Assembly: GCA_018066865.1 (NCBI GenBank)
Contig: JAGPVT010000056.1
Location: 1 to 64,000 of the forward strand
Reading direction: 5' to 3'
DNA: 64,000 nt
DNA from: Marinobacter sp.
GTDB taxonomy: Bacteria > Pseudomonadota > Gammaproteobacteria > Pseudomonadales > Oleiphilaceae
Shown here: in pieces, positions 31,398-41,602 of the stretch
How positions within the stretch are numbered: the stretch's first letter is position 1
How the letters are laid out: the number at the start of each line of letters is the position of its first letter
Translations under genes and position numbers: made by a program
The notes under the pieces: generated by a model
What the model was told of the DNA's origin: nothing
The model's database searches: none
What the model saw: the letters and a program-made list of their open reading frames with translations, nothing else

Positions 31398-31418
31398 CTG
31401 TATGGAAATTCCATACAG
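31398..31418. promoter_or_regulatory. perfect 21-bp palindrome, candidate operator
   Basis: CTGTATGGAA-A-TTCCATACAG, ending 27 bp before the ADH start. Confidence 0.7.
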
Positions 31419-31445
31419 AAGCTGAGAAAACTGGAGGCCATTGAA

Positions 31446-32453
31446 ATGAAGCGCATTACTCTTTCCAAACCGGGCGGACTGGACCAACTGCACCTGGATG
31501 ACGGCCCGCCGCCAGGCGAACCGGGACCAGGCGAGATGCGCGTGCGCATTCATGCCTGCTCCCTTAACTTCCACGACTACGCGGTAGTTGCCGGAGCAAT
31601 CCCGACTGAAAACAACCGCACCCCCATGGCCGATGGCGCCGGTGTTGTGGAAGCCATCGGCCACGGTGTCACCGAATTCAGGGTTGGTGATCGCGTAGTG
31701 TCGACCTTCTTTCCCCAATGGCTGAATGGGCCCGCGCCCATTGACAATTTCACTACCACTCCCGGCGACGGACAGGATGGTTACGCACGTGAGCAGGTGA
31801 TCCGCCCGACAAACTGGTTTACCCACGCGCCAAAGGGCTACAGCCACGCCGAAGCCGCCACACTCACCACCGCCGGCCTGACCGCCTGGCGTGCATTGGT
31901 CATCAACGGAGGCCTGAAAGCAGGCGATACCGTCCTGACCCTGGGTACCGGCGGCGTGTCCATCTTTGCCCTGCAATTTGCAAAAATGATGGGCGCACAA
32001 GTGATTTCCACTTCGTCCTCGGACCAGAAGCTGGAACGGCTCAGAGAGCTGGGTGCAGACCACACTATCAACTACAAAACGACACCGGCTTGGGGCGAGA
32101 AGGTCCAGAAACTGACCAATAGGCAGGGAGTCGACCATGTCATTGAGGTTGGTGGCCCCGGCACACTGCCGGAATCCATTGATGCCGTGCGCATTGGTGG
32201 TCACATCTCGCTGATAGGCGTTCTTACCGGTCGGGCTGGCGATGTGCCAACCGCAAAACTGATGGCCAAACAGGCCCGCCTGCAGGGCCTGATTGTAGGC
32301 AGCCGGGCTCACCAGCAAGAGATGATCCGGGCGATCGAAGCCAACAACATGCACCCGGTCCTTGATCGGCCCTTTGCACTGGAAGATATCGCTGATGCCT
32401 TCCGGCACGAGGAATCCGGCAAGCACTTCGGCAAAATCTACCTGGAGTTCTAA
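31446..32453 (+). CDS. zinc-type NAD(P)-dependent alcohol dehydrogenase (MDR)
   Basis: NFHDYAVVAGAIP, TLGTGGVSIFALQFAKMMGAQVISTSSSDQKLERLRELGAD. Confidence 0.92.
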   Translation: MKRITLSKPGGLDQLHLDDGPPPGEPGPGEMRVRIHACSLNFHDYAVVAGAIPTENNRTPMADGAGVVEAIGHGVTEFRVGDRVVSTFFPQWLNGPAPIDNFTTTPGDGQDGYAREQVIRPTNWFTHAPKGYSHAEAATLTTAGLTAWRALVINGGLKAGDTVLTLGTGGVSIFALQFAKMMGAQVISTSSSDQKLERLRELGADHTINYKTTPAWGEKVQKLTNRQGVDHVIEVGGPGTLPESIDAVRIGGHISLIGVLTGRAGDVPTAKLMAKQARLQGLIVGSRAHQQEMIRAIEANNMHPVLDRPFALEDIADAFRHEESGKHFGKIYLEF

Positions 32454-32510
32454 CCCGGGCCAACTTGTAAAACCGGCTTAATTCCTTTGCAGCCCCCTAA
32501 AGAGCGCTTT

Positions 32511-33131
32511 ATGCCAGAAGATATCCATTTTTACGAACCCGCCAATGGCCACGGGCTGGCCCATGACCCGTTCAACGCCCTGGTGGCGCCACGCCCGATT
32601 GGGTGGATATCATCCAGAAGCCGTGACGGTGTGCTTAACCTGGCACCCTACAGCTTCTTCAATGCCTTCAACTACCATCCTCCCATCGTCGGATTCTCCA
32701 GCATTGGCTACAAGGATTCCGTCCGTAATGCCGAAGAGACCGGCGAGTTCTGCTGGAACCTGGTGACGCGCTCACTCAGTGAGGCCATGAACAAAACCTG
32801 CGCCGCGGTAGGGCCGGAAGTTGATGAATTTGCCCTCTCTGGCTTGGCGCCAAAGCCCTCCCGGGTTATCTCGGTGCCGCACGTAGCGGAAAGCCCGGTA
32901 ACCCTGGAATGCCGGGTTACCCAGGTGCTCCAGCTTGCGGGCGCAGATGGGCAGAAAGTGGACACCTGGATGGTATTTGGTGAGGTGGTCGGTGTGCATA
33001 TCGCGCAACACCTGCTTAAAGATGGAATCTACGATACTGCTGCGGCAGAACCGGTAATGCGAGGCGGCGGACCAGCCGACTACTTTACAGTGGACGGGTC
33101 ACAAAAATTTCAGATGTATCGACCCGGTTAG
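32511..33131 (+). CDS. flavin reductase family protein
   Basis: NALVAPRPIGWISSRSRDGVLNLAPYSFFNAFNYHPPIVGFSS. Confidence 0.92.
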   Translation: MPEDIHFYEPANGHGLAHDPFNALVAPRPIGWISSRSRDGVLNLAPYSFFNAFNYHPPIVGFSSIGYKDSVRNAEETGEFCWNLVTRSLSEAMNKTCAAVGPEVDEFALSGLAPKPSRVISVPHVAESPVTLECRVTQVLQLAGADGQKVDTWMVFGEVVGVHIAQHLLKDGIYDTAAAEPVMRGGGPADYFTVDGSQKFQMYRPG

Positions 33132-33192
33132 ATCCAGGTAAACCAGAGACAGAGACGGGCAAAGTAATCCAGGAGACCTTTACCAGACCATC

Positions 33193-34401
33193 ATGCAAGC
33201 ATCAACTACCCACACAGACCCTCGCAGTTTATCAACATTTCTGGTTTTTCTCGGCGCTGCCTTCGCATTCAGCGTCGTGATGATCGGCACCACTATGCCG
33301 ACTCCGCTCTACCCCATCTATCAGGATACCTTCGGGTTTTCCCAGTTAATGATCACTATTATCTTCGCGGCGTACGCATTCGGTGTCATTGCAGCACTGG
33401 TGATCACTGGGCGCTGGTCTGATCAGTTGGGTCGCCGACCGTTGTTGTTTGCTGGCCTTGCGTGTTCGATCATCAGCGACCTGGTATTATGGCAGGCCGA
33501 CGGGCTGGCAATGATTCTTGCAGGCCGTGTACTGTCCGGGCTCTCCGCAGGTATTTTTACCGGCACCGCGACCGTGGCCGTGCTGGAACTGGCGCCACCA
33601 CATTGGCGTGAGCGGGCCACGTTTTTTGCCACCGCCGCGAATATGGGCGGGCTGGGCCTTGGCCCTATGCTTGCGGGCGCACTTTCACAACACCTACCCT
33701 CTCCACTGGAATTGACCTACCTGATACACATCGCGCTCGCCCTACTGGCACTCATCTGCATCTGGCGGGCCCCGGAAACAGTAAAAAGACCGACACGCCC
33801 GAAACTATCACTTCAGCGCCTGAATGTGCCCATGGAAGTGCGCGGTGTGTTTGTACCTGCCGCCATCGCGGGCTTTGCTGGTTTTGCGGTTTGTGGTTTC
33901 TTCACCTCGATTGCGCCGGCGATGATGGGCAATGTGTTGGGTTATGACAACCGTCTGCTGGTCGGCGTTGTCGCGGGCAGTATCTTTATTGCCTCAACAC
34001 TCGGCCAGTTCCTGCAGGATAAACTGCCGCTGCGCCTGCGTTTACCAATCGGGTGCGCCACGCTCGTTGCCGGCGTGACGCCCGTAGCGCTCGGCATCCA
34101 TTTTCAGTCGCTCACCCTGTTCATGGTCGGTGCGGTCATCGCTGGCATGGGCCAAGGTATCGCTTTTCGCGCCGGCATGGGCGCTATAAACGCGGCAAGC
34201 CCGCCGGCGGAGCGCGCCGCGGTAACCTCCACCTTTTTTATTATCGCCTACATTGCCATATCAGTGCCGGTGATTGGCATCGGCTTGATGGCCAGTCTGC
34301 TCAGCCTTAAGGCAACCGGTATTATCTTCTCCGTCTTCGTTGGTGCTATGGCGGCCGTAGCCTTACTGATGCTCTTGTGGCGCAACCACCGTACAAACTG
34401 A
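33193..34401 (+). CDS. MFS transporter
   Basis: About 12 TM; GRWSDQLGRRPLL motif A. Confidence 0.92.
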   Translation: MQASTTHTDPRSLSTFLVFLGAAFAFSVVMIGTTMPTPLYPIYQDTFGFSQLMITIIFAAYAFGVIAALVITGRWSDQLGRRPLLFAGLACSIISDLVLWQADGLAMILAGRVLSGLSAGIFTGTATVAVLELAPPHWRERATFFATAANMGGLGLGPMLAGALSQHLPSPLELTYLIHIALALLALICIWRAPETVKRPTRPKLSLQRLNVPMEVRGVFVPAAIAGFAGFAVCGFFTSIAPAMMGNVLGYDNRLLVGVVAGSIFIASTLGQFLQDKLPLRLRLPIGCATLVAGVTPVALGIHFQSLTLFMVGAVIAGMGQGIAFRAGMGAINAASPPAERAAVTSTFFIIAYIAISVPVIGIGLMASLLSLKATGIIFSVFVGAMAAVALLMLLWRNHRTN

Positions 34402-34640
34402 CGGACCATATACGGGTCGCTCTTAGTGCCCAGATAATGACCAGCGTTCCATTCCAGGGCAGACAGCAGAAGGGGTATGCCTGCAAAGCGCGTAGCGGGC
34501 ACAAAATTTGCTTACTACCCACCTCACAAAATATGCCAGGTTAATAGTCACTATCCCCCAAGAATCACCGGGGCATAGGCGCTGTCCCCGAAAGGGACTT
34601 CTACTGAGACCGCGCCTCGAAAACGACCATCAGGTGATGC

Positions 34641-35215
34641 ATGAGCCCATTATCCCGCATTCCCGGTTCACGCAGCGTTGCCTCTGCCTACGATGTGTTC
34701 GGAGATCTCACCCAACGTTACGCGAAACCGGCTTTCAACCTGCCTACAACCTTCTGTGACGGCCAGCAAGTCGACGTTCATGAAACCATCGTATGCCACA
34801 AACCGTTTGCGCAACTCAAGCTGCTTCAAGCGTGACGTTGCGCGGCCCGATGACCCAAAACTGCTGATTGTAGCCCCGTTGTCTGGCCACTTCGCCTCGC
34901 TCCTTCGTGGCACCGTGGAGGCCATGTTGCCAGACCATAACGTGTACATTACCGACTGGCGCGATGCCTGCAAGGTTCCGCTGTCGGACGGTGATTTTGG
35001 TCTTGATGATTACATCGACTACGTTATTGACTTTATTGACCACCTTGGGCCGGACACCCACGCGCTGACAGTCTGCCAACCGGTGGTACCCGTGCTTGCG
35101 GCTACGGCCATCATGGCCGAGGATGACCACCGCGCCCTGTAAAGTGGCCACCGAACACAACCTGGCATGGTTCAAGCGCAATCTGGTCCACCCGGTATCC
35201 GCGCCGCCTGACCGG
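34641..35215 (+). pseudogene. decayed intracellular PHA depolymerase (phaZ) copy
   Basis: Near-identical reading to the intact 40230-41447 gene but with a frameshift near 34833, a deletion plus stop near 35140, and loss of the C-terminal half. Confidence 0.92.
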
Positions 35216-35370
35216 TTGCGGTGGCCCTCTTCCTCCCAGTGCCGAAAGAGGGCGTGTAAGCGCTAAAAAAATAACCAGGTTATAGCCCTGATATTTATCA
35301 GCTAGAACCTGGTTCTTCTGCAGTTCTCTACAATCACTATCGTTTTTAATTTCTTATACAACGCCTGACA

Positions 35371-36429
35371 TCAGGTATGGACAATGATCTTCACGGCTGA
35401 TTCGTTGTTATGAATCAGCCGTTCGAAGCCTTCAGAAACCAGATCATCCAATTGAATTCGCTGAGTAATGAAAGGTTCCAGGTTCACCTTGCCTTCCTCT
35501 ACCAGCTTAATGGTTTCTTCATGATTGTTGACATAGGCAATGGTGCCGCGAACATCAAGCTCCTTCATCACCACGCTGTGAACATTGACCGTTGCCGGGT
35601 GGCTCCAAATGGAGACGATCACAACGGTTCCACCGGGTTTTGTCGTCTCAACCAATATATCCAATACTTCATTGACACTGGTGCATTCGAAAGCAACATC
35701 GACGCCGCGATTCTCGGTAATCCGCATAACCTCTTCGATTACGTTGACTTCAGAGGGGTCTAAAATAAAATCTGCAACGCCTGTTTCTTCCGCTTTTTCT
35801 TTACGCTTTGCACTCAGTTCGGTGAGGATAACGGTTATTCCCTTTGCCTTTAGTACGGAAGACAACAGCAAACCAATAGGGCCACCACCACCTACCAACG
35901 CAGTATCACCCGCTTTTGCACCGCTGCGAACAAACGCGTGATAGCCAACGGCAAGAGGCTCAATCAACGCCGCCTGGTCGAGGGGGATTTTGTTGGAAAT
36001 AGGATGCACCCAGCGGCGCTTAACCGCGATTTTTTCTGATAAACCACCACCGCGGCCGCCCAGGCCAATAAAGTTCATATTTTTTGACAAGTGATAATTC
36101 TCACCCGGGCCGGTGTCCACATCATCCGCAATAATATAAGGCTCAACAACAACATGCTGACCAATTTCAATGTCGTCGACACCGTCACCAACAGCGTAAA
36201 CCACACCTGAAAACTCATGTCCCATTGTTATCGGCGCAGACTCCCCTGAGACCGGGTGGGGGTGGCCGCACGGAGGAATAAAGATGGGCCCTTCCATAAA
36301 CTCATGCAAGTCTGTACCACAGATACCGCACCAGGCTACATCTATGCCCACCGTACCAGGCTCTACCGTCGGTTCGGGGATGTCTTCAACGCGAATATCA
36401 CCTTTGTCATAAAAACGAGCCGCTTTCAT
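35371..36429 (-). CDS. 2,3-butanediol dehydrogenase-like zinc alcohol dehydrogenase
   Basis: MKAARFYDKGDIRVEDIPEPTVEPGTVGIDVAWCGICGTDLHEF; start at 36429, not 36543. Confidence 0.9.
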   Translation of the reverse strand: MKAARFYDKGDIRVEDIPEPTVEPGTVGIDVAWCGICGTDLHEFMEGPIFIPPCGHPHPVSGESAPITMGHEFSGVVYAVGDGVDDIEIGQHVVVEPYIIADDVDTGPGENYHLSKNMNFIGLGGRGGGLSEKIAVKRRWVHPISNKIPLDQAALIEPLAVGYHAFVRSGAKAGDTALVGGGGPIGLLLSSVLKAKGITVILTELSAKRKEKAEETGVADFILDPSEVNVIEEVMRITENRGVDVAFECTSVNEVLDILVETTKPGGTVVIVSIWSHPATVNVHSVVMKELDVRGTIAYVNNHEETIKLVEEGKVNLEPFITQRIQLDDLVSEGFERLIHNNESAVKIIVHT

Positions 36430-36590
36430 TTGAATCTCCTTGCCTTTAATTAAAATGCGGCCGTGCGCATTCATGCGATCGAACACATGGTGCTGAATTG
36501 GCCCACCGGTATTTTCAAAATACACATCAATGCCATTCGGCACCAGTTCATCCAGTTTCGCGCCCAGGCCTTCCCTTAATGTGCTTCACC
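36430..36590 (-). pseudogene. remnant of MDR/CurA-type NADP-dependent oxidoreductase
   Basis: LREGLGAKLDELVPNGIDVYFENTGGPIQHHVFDRMNAHGRILIKGKEIQ, a core MDR segment in frame ahead of the butanediol dehydrogenase start. Confidence 0.7.
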
Positions 36591-36604
36591 TAATGTGCTT
36601 CACC
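36577..36604. repeat. 14-bp tandem duplication
   Basis: TAATGTGCTTCACC repeated twice head-to-tail. Confidence 0.9.
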
Positions 36605-36791
36605 AGATTGATCGCTTTATTAAGTGCTCATAAACAAGTCTCTCCTGGAATGATTAACGGGATCACTAGACGTTAAGGCATCTGACCGCGAAACACTATT
36701 GTCATCAAGACACAATTAACGGCATCGGAATGGGTTTTAACAAGAGGGCTCGGCGAGAGGTCAATCTGCCCTGTTTTTTTGGCTTGGGCTT

Positions 36792-38672
36792 TTAATCCTT
36801 GTCAGAAGGTGTCCATAGAGGAACATCCTCTGGCTTTGGTGCGTCCCAGTCCCGCTGCATGGAAGTGCTCAATGCTTCTTCAAGCTTCATGAACAGCTCG
36901 CCGTAGCGGGGGCTGAAGTTAATGCCTTCCTCGATTTCCTTCCAGGCTTCGAATAACTGTGCGTCGTGGGCCCGCTCATTTTCGACGAAGGCCCAGGTCA
37001 TCTGCTTTGCCTGCATGGGGTGCACACCCATCGCCGTCAGTGCATGGCCGCCCAGCTCCAGAGCAGAGTGATAGGTTTCGCTCATTACATCATCAGCACC
37101 CGCCTCCAGAAGCTGATACCCATGGCCACGGTCGAAGGCCCGCGCCAGCACCCAAACAGCGGGAAAAAACTTCTTTACGTGTTTCACCATCGCCACGGCC
37201 CGATCCCGATCATCAATCGCCACAATCAACAAGCGAGCCTGTTCAATACCCGCCTTTTCCAGCAAATCGGGGCGACTGGCATCACCGAAGAAACTCTTGA
37301 TGTTGATTCGTCGAACATTTTCAATCTGCTCGAGCTCATGGTCGAGCACCACGATGGGGATGCTGTTAGCCCGCAGCAAACGGCAGACAATCTGCCCGAA
37401 CCGCCCCACGCCGGCTACAATGACCGATGCCTGCTCATCAATGGTGTCCGCTTCCCGTTCATCATTTCTGGAGCGTCGGTAGCGCGGCAGCACGATGCGG
37501 TCATAAACGATAAACAACAGTGGCGTGAGGAACATGGACAGTGCGACAACCAGCGAGAGAATCTGAGAAATTTCTGGCGGAATTACACTGTTTTGCACGC
37601 TATAAGTGAGTAACACGAAACCGAATTCACCCGCCTGCGCCAACCCCAGCGTAAACAACCAGCCGTTGCTGCTGCGAATTCCGAATACCTGTGCAAGGAC
37701 AAGCAGAATCAGTGCCTTGACTGCCATTACGGCCACGCCCAGAGAGACAACGGTGCCCCACTCCGCCACCAACACCTCGAAGTTGATTCCTGCACCCACA
37801 GTGATAAAAAACAGGCCCAGCAAAAGGCCCTTGAACGGCTCGATATTGGCTTCCAGCTCGTGGCGGAACTCGCTATTGGCTAATACTACACCGGCCAGAA
37901 AGGCCCCCAGGGCCGGCGAGAGGTTTACGAGGCTCATGAGCGCGGCAATACCAATAACCAGCATCAGCGCCGTGGCGGTGAAAACCTCCCGCAGCCCGGA
38001 CTTCACCACATAACGGAACAACGGACGGCTCAGGTAATAGCCGCCCACAATCACTGCAGCGATTGCGCCCACGACGACCAGAGCATGAGCCCAGCCCGGC
38101 AGCCCGACAACCAGGCTCAAGCCCAAGTCATCACTGGGCATAGAACTACCTTTCAAGCCCGGCAACGCCAACAGCGGAATCAGGGCAAGCATGGGGATAA
38201 CGGCGATATCCTGAAACAGCAAAACTGCAAACGTATTGCGCCCGCCTTCCGTCTTCGACAACCCTTTTTCATCCAGGGTTTGCAGCACAATCGCGGTAGA
38301 CGACAGCGCGAAAATAAGGCCAACCGTCAGCGCCGTCTGCCACTGAAGCCCGAGCCACCAAGCCACCGCCATTCCGGCTGCCGTCGTCAGAGTCACCTGT
38401 AAACCGCCGAGACCTAAAAGGCGAACCCTCATAGCCCATAGCGCCTTCGGATCGATTTCCATGCCGATCAGGAACAACATCATGACAACACCGAATTCCG
38501 CAAAATGCTGGATGGTGCTGGTTTCCTGCCCCACGAGGCCCATAACCGGCCCGATCACCACGCCGGCGACCAGATAACCCAGCACGGAACCCAGGCCAAA
38601 GCGTTTTGCCAATGGCACAGTGATCACTGCAGCCAAGAGATAAATAAAAGCCTGAATGAAATAGGTGGTCAT
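36792..38672 (-). CDS. CPA2 family K+/H+ antiporter (KefB/KefC-like) with RCK domain
   Basis: GLGSVLGYLVAGVVIGPVMG, FLAGVVLANSEFRHELEANIEPFKGLLLGLFFITVG, VAGVGRFGQIVCRLL; start moved to 38672. Confidence 0.93.
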   Translation of the reverse strand: MTTYFIQAFIYLLAAVITVPLAKRFGLGSVLGYLVAGVVIGPVMGLVGQETSTIQHFAEFGVVMMLFLIGMEIDPKALWAMRVRLLGLGGLQVTLTTAAGMAVAWWLGLQWQTALTVGLIFALSSTAIVLQTLDEKGLSKTEGGRNTFAVLLFQDIAVIPMLALIPLLALPGLKGSSMPSDDLGLSLVVGLPGWAHALVVVGAIAAVIVGGYYLSRPLFRYVVKSGLREVFTATALMLVIGIAALMSLVNLSPALGAFLAGVVLANSEFRHELEANIEPFKGLLLGLFFITVGAGINFEVLVAEWGTVVSLGVAVMAVKALILLVLAQVFGIRSSNGWLFTLGLAQAGEFGFVLLTYSVQNSVIPPEISQILSLVVALSMFLTPLLFIVYDRIVLPRYRRSRNDEREADTIDEQASVIVAGVGRFGQIVCRLLRANSIPIVVLDHELEQIENVRRINIKSFFGDASRPDLLEKAGIEQARLLIVAIDDRDRAVAMVKHVKKFFPAVWVLARAFDRGHGYQLLEAGADDVMSETYHSALELGGHALTAMGVHPMQAKQMTWAFVENERAHDAQLFEAWKEIEEGINFSPRYGELFMKLEEALSTSMQRDWDAPKPEDVPLWTPSDKD

Positions 38673-38677
38673 GTGGG

Positions 38678-38881
38678 TCAGAGCTCGAAAAATCTGGGGG
38701 TGAGCATAAGTACAATACCCACAGCCACCAGAGCAAGCGTGTTCGTTACCAGATATGGGTACAGAATCAGGGCAATACCACAGTACCGAGCAACCAGATT
38801 CGACTGCCGCCTCCCGTAGATAAAATAGCCGATGCCAATGGAGCTGAAAATCAGCCCCCAAATCAGGTTAGTAGTTTGCAT
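38678..38881 (-). CDS. small hypothetical membrane protein
   Basis: MQTTNLIWGLIFSSIGIGYFIYGRRQSNLVARYCGIALILYPYLVTNTLALVAVGIVLMLTPRFFEL, abuts the antiporter start. Confidence 0.72.
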   Translation of the reverse strand: MQTTNLIWGLIFSSIGIGYFIYGRRQSNLVARYCGIALILYPYLVTNTLALVAVGIVLMLTPRFFEL

Positions 38882-38946
38882 AGCGCGAAAAGTCTCCAGC
38901 GAAAAAACCCGGCCACCCCCCAACAGCAGTGTCAAAATCGGCCAAA

Positions 38947-40047
38947 TTACTCATAAACATGAAGCAGCGTCAGCTTCTCCAAATCCGGAGCCACACCCAA
39001 CCCCGGACGATCACTCAGCGTCATCCTGCCGAAAGAGACCTCAGGCGCTCCGGTTGCCAACTGGGAGGTATTGTAATTGTGGAGATCCGTTGTAGTCAGC
39101 AAAGCTTTTAACGGAGTGCTGGCTGCCAGATGCGCATAGGCTGCCGTGGCTATTCCACTACCCCATGCATCTTCAATGGTCATGGCTATACCGGCATCCA
39201 CACACACGTCGCGAATGATCCGTGACGGCGTAAGACCACCGACCCTACTGACCTTCAGGGCCATGGCGTCCATGGCATCATCGCGCAATGCCCTTTGCAC
39301 ATCGGCCAGGGAGTTCAGGCTTTCGTCCAGTTTGACCGGGTGGCGGATTCGACGGCGAACCGAGAGACACTCTTCATAGCTGTAACAGGGCTGTTCAAGA
39401 TAGATCTCCAGATCTTCAAGTGCCCGTGAAAATCGCACGGCCTCATCCTGCCGCCAGGCCCGATTGATGTCGCACATCCAGATCTCATCCGCATGTTTGA
39501 TCTTGCTCAGCGTGCGAACAAGATCGATATCTTCCTCAACACTGTGCCCCAGCTTGATCTGGATACGGCGAAATCCTTCTGATCGAAACTGGCGCAAAGA
39601 CTCTTCCATCTCATCCGGTTTCGCCAATGGAACATTCCGGTGCAGCGGCATGGACGGAGAAAGCAGCCCACCGAGCAAGGCATATACTGGAAGCCCGGCA
39701 TGCTTGCCCAGCAAATCCCAGCAGGCAATATCAATGGCCGCTTTGGCAACCGCATGCCCGGTCAGCGCCTGATCCATGCAGTCGTGGATACACGTGGTGT
39801 GGGTGGGGTCCTCACCTATCACACTGGGCGCCAGCAGCGACAGGCAGGAGGGAATTCCTTCCGAGAAGGCCGCCATATAATTGGGGCCACAAGGGCAGAC
39901 TTCGCCGTAGCCTTCCAACCCCGTATCCGTGGTCAGCACTACCACGGTGCTGGTAAACACCTGATGCGATCTCCCACCGGCAAAAGCATACGCCTTGCCC
40001 GTGTACGTTAAGTCGGCGGCATACACCGCAATACTCTGGATACGCAT
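38947..40047 (-). CDS. mandelate racemase/muconate lactonizing family protein, possibly cis-3-hydroxy-L-proline dehydratase-like
   Basis: Enolase-superfamily pattern AAIDIACWDLLGKHAGLPVYALLGG, IQIKLGHSVEED; subfamily assignment tentative. Confidence 0.85.
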   Translation of the reverse strand: MRIQSIAVYAADLTYTGKAYAFAGGRSHQVFTSTVVVLTTDTGLEGYGEVCPCGPNYMAAFSEGIPSCLSLLAPSVIGEDPTHTTCIHDCMDQALTGHAVAKAAIDIACWDLLGKHAGLPVYALLGGLLSPSMPLHRNVPLAKPDEMEESLRQFRSEGFRRIQIKLGHSVEEDIDLVRTLSKIKHADEIWMCDINRAWRQDEAVRFSRALEDLEIYLEQPCYSYEECLSVRRRIRHPVKLDESLNSLADVQRALRDDAMDAMALKVSRVGGLTPSRIIRDVCVDAGIAMTIEDAWGSGIATAAYAHLAASTPLKALLTTTDLHNYNTSQLATGAPEVSFGRMTLSDRPGLGVAPDLEKLTLLHVYE

Positions 40048-40229
40048 GATGCAACTCCTTGAGCAGCAACGTTCAGTAACTTTTCAGCATAGCCGACACA
40101 AACGGGTGGTGCCGATATTCTCCGCCTCGGATTTCGCCTCACCAAAAACATGCTAATGTAACGTTCACGGTTCCCTAAGGCTCACTGGGACGATGCCGCA
40201 ACCCAGAAGAACTCAAGCAGGAAAAAGCT

Positions 40230-41447
40230 ATGATGTATTTCGCTCACGAGATAGGCCGGGCAGCGCTAACACCTGTACGTATGTTGACCGGTGCTCAGGC
40301 CGCCTTGCTCCGGCACCGCCTAAGCCCCTTATCCCGAATTCCCGGGGCTCGCAGCATTGGTTCGGCCTACGGGGTGTTCAGAGACCTCACTCAGCGTTAC
40401 CCGAAGCCGGCCTTCAATCTGCACACAACTACCTGTGATGGCGAACAAGTTGACGTCCAGGAAGAGATTGTTTTGCGTAAACCGTTTGCGCAGCTAAAAC
40501 ATTTCCAGCGCAGCGTGACGCGGCCCGATGACCCGAAGCTGCTGATCATCGCGCCGTTGTCCGGCCACTTTGCTTCGCTGCTGCGTGGCACCGTGGAAGC
40601 CATGCTTCCCGAACACGACGTGTACATTACCGACTGGCGCGACGCCTGTAAGGTTCCGTTGTCACAGGGCGATTTTGGCCTTGATGATTACATCGATTAT
40701 GTCATCGATTTTATCGATCACCTTGGGCCCGACACACACGTGCTGGCTGTATGTCAGCCAGTGGTGGCTGCACTCGCAGCCACTGCCATCATGGCGGAGG
40801 ATGGCCACCCGGCGGCACCTCGATCACTGGCGTTGATGAGTGGCCCCATAGACGGCCGCGTAGACCCCACCGCGCCCTGCAAGCTGGCGACCAAACACAA
40901 GCTTTCATGGTTCAAGCGCAACCTCGTGCACCCGGTACCCGCGCCTTACCCCGGAGCCATGCGAAAGGTTTATCCAGGGTTCCTGCAGCTGACCGGGTTT
41001 GTGAACATGAATCTCGGGCGCCACGTTAAGGCCTACCGCGAGCTGTTCCGGTCCATTCGCGATGACAAAACCGACAAGGTTATCCGCCACCGCGATTTCT
41101 ACGACGAATACCTGGCGGTGATGGACCTGCCGGCAACCTATTATCTGGACACTATCCAGCGTGTTTTTCAGGAGTTTCACCTGGCACGAGGCTGTTTCAA
41201 GCATCGCGGACGTCTGGTGAATCCGGCCGCTATCCACAACACTGCCCTGATGACGATCGAAGGTGAGAAGGACGATATTTCCAGTCCGGGCCAGACCCGG
41301 GCCGCCCAGGATCTGTGTATCAATGTGCCGGACTCCCGCCGGCTGCATCACCTGCAGCCGGGTGTTGGCCATTACGGAGTATTCAATGGTAGCCAATGGC
41401 GCGAATCCATTGCGCCGCGTTTACGGGATTTCATCCGTGCCGCGTGA
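40230..41447 (+). CDS. phaZ: intracellular polyhydroxyalkanoate depolymerase
   Basis: LIIAPLSGHFASLLRGTVEAMLPEHDVYITDWRDACKVPL...VLAVCQPVV. Confidence 0.93.
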   Translation: MMYFAHEIGRAALTPVRMLTGAQAALLRHRLSPLSRIPGARSIGSAYGVFRDLTQRYPKPAFNLHTTTCDGEQVDVQEEIVLRKPFAQLKHFQRSVTRPDDPKLLIIAPLSGHFASLLRGTVEAMLPEHDVYITDWRDACKVPLSQGDFGLDDYIDYVIDFIDHLGPDTHVLAVCQPVVAALAATAIMAEDGHPAAPRSLALMSGPIDGRVDPTAPCKLATKHKLSWFKRNLVHPVPAPYPGAMRKVYPGFLQLTGFVNMNLGRHVKAYRELFRSIRDDKTDKVIRHRDFYDEYLAVMDLPATYYLDTIQRVFQEFHLARGCFKHRGRLVNPAAIHNTALMTIEGEKDDISSPGQTRAAQDLCINVPDSRRLHHLQPGVGHYGVFNGSQWRESIAPRLRDFIRAA

Positions 41448-41602
41448 CCGGTTTTTTACTTGACACCTTGAGATGTCGCGGGGCCTCTGCTAGCTTCAAA
41501 TCAGGTCTGTCTATCAGCAGCCCCGCGCGCAGAATTGATGTTTTCGACGGACAACAATAATTAATCAGAGTGAAGTACCAACATTATCCCAAGGAGAGTG
41601 CC

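Noticed and set aside
34508-34759. Plus ORF 34508-34759 and the similar 40193-40438 ORF
   Set aside because: Both are alternate-frame readings of the phaZ-like sequences; their similarity reflects the duplication, not a new gene
38673-38861. 63-aa N-terminal extension of the CPA2 antiporter ORF
   Set aside because: It overlaps the small membrane protein gene in another frame; the transporter start MTTYFIQAFIYLLAAV is at 38672
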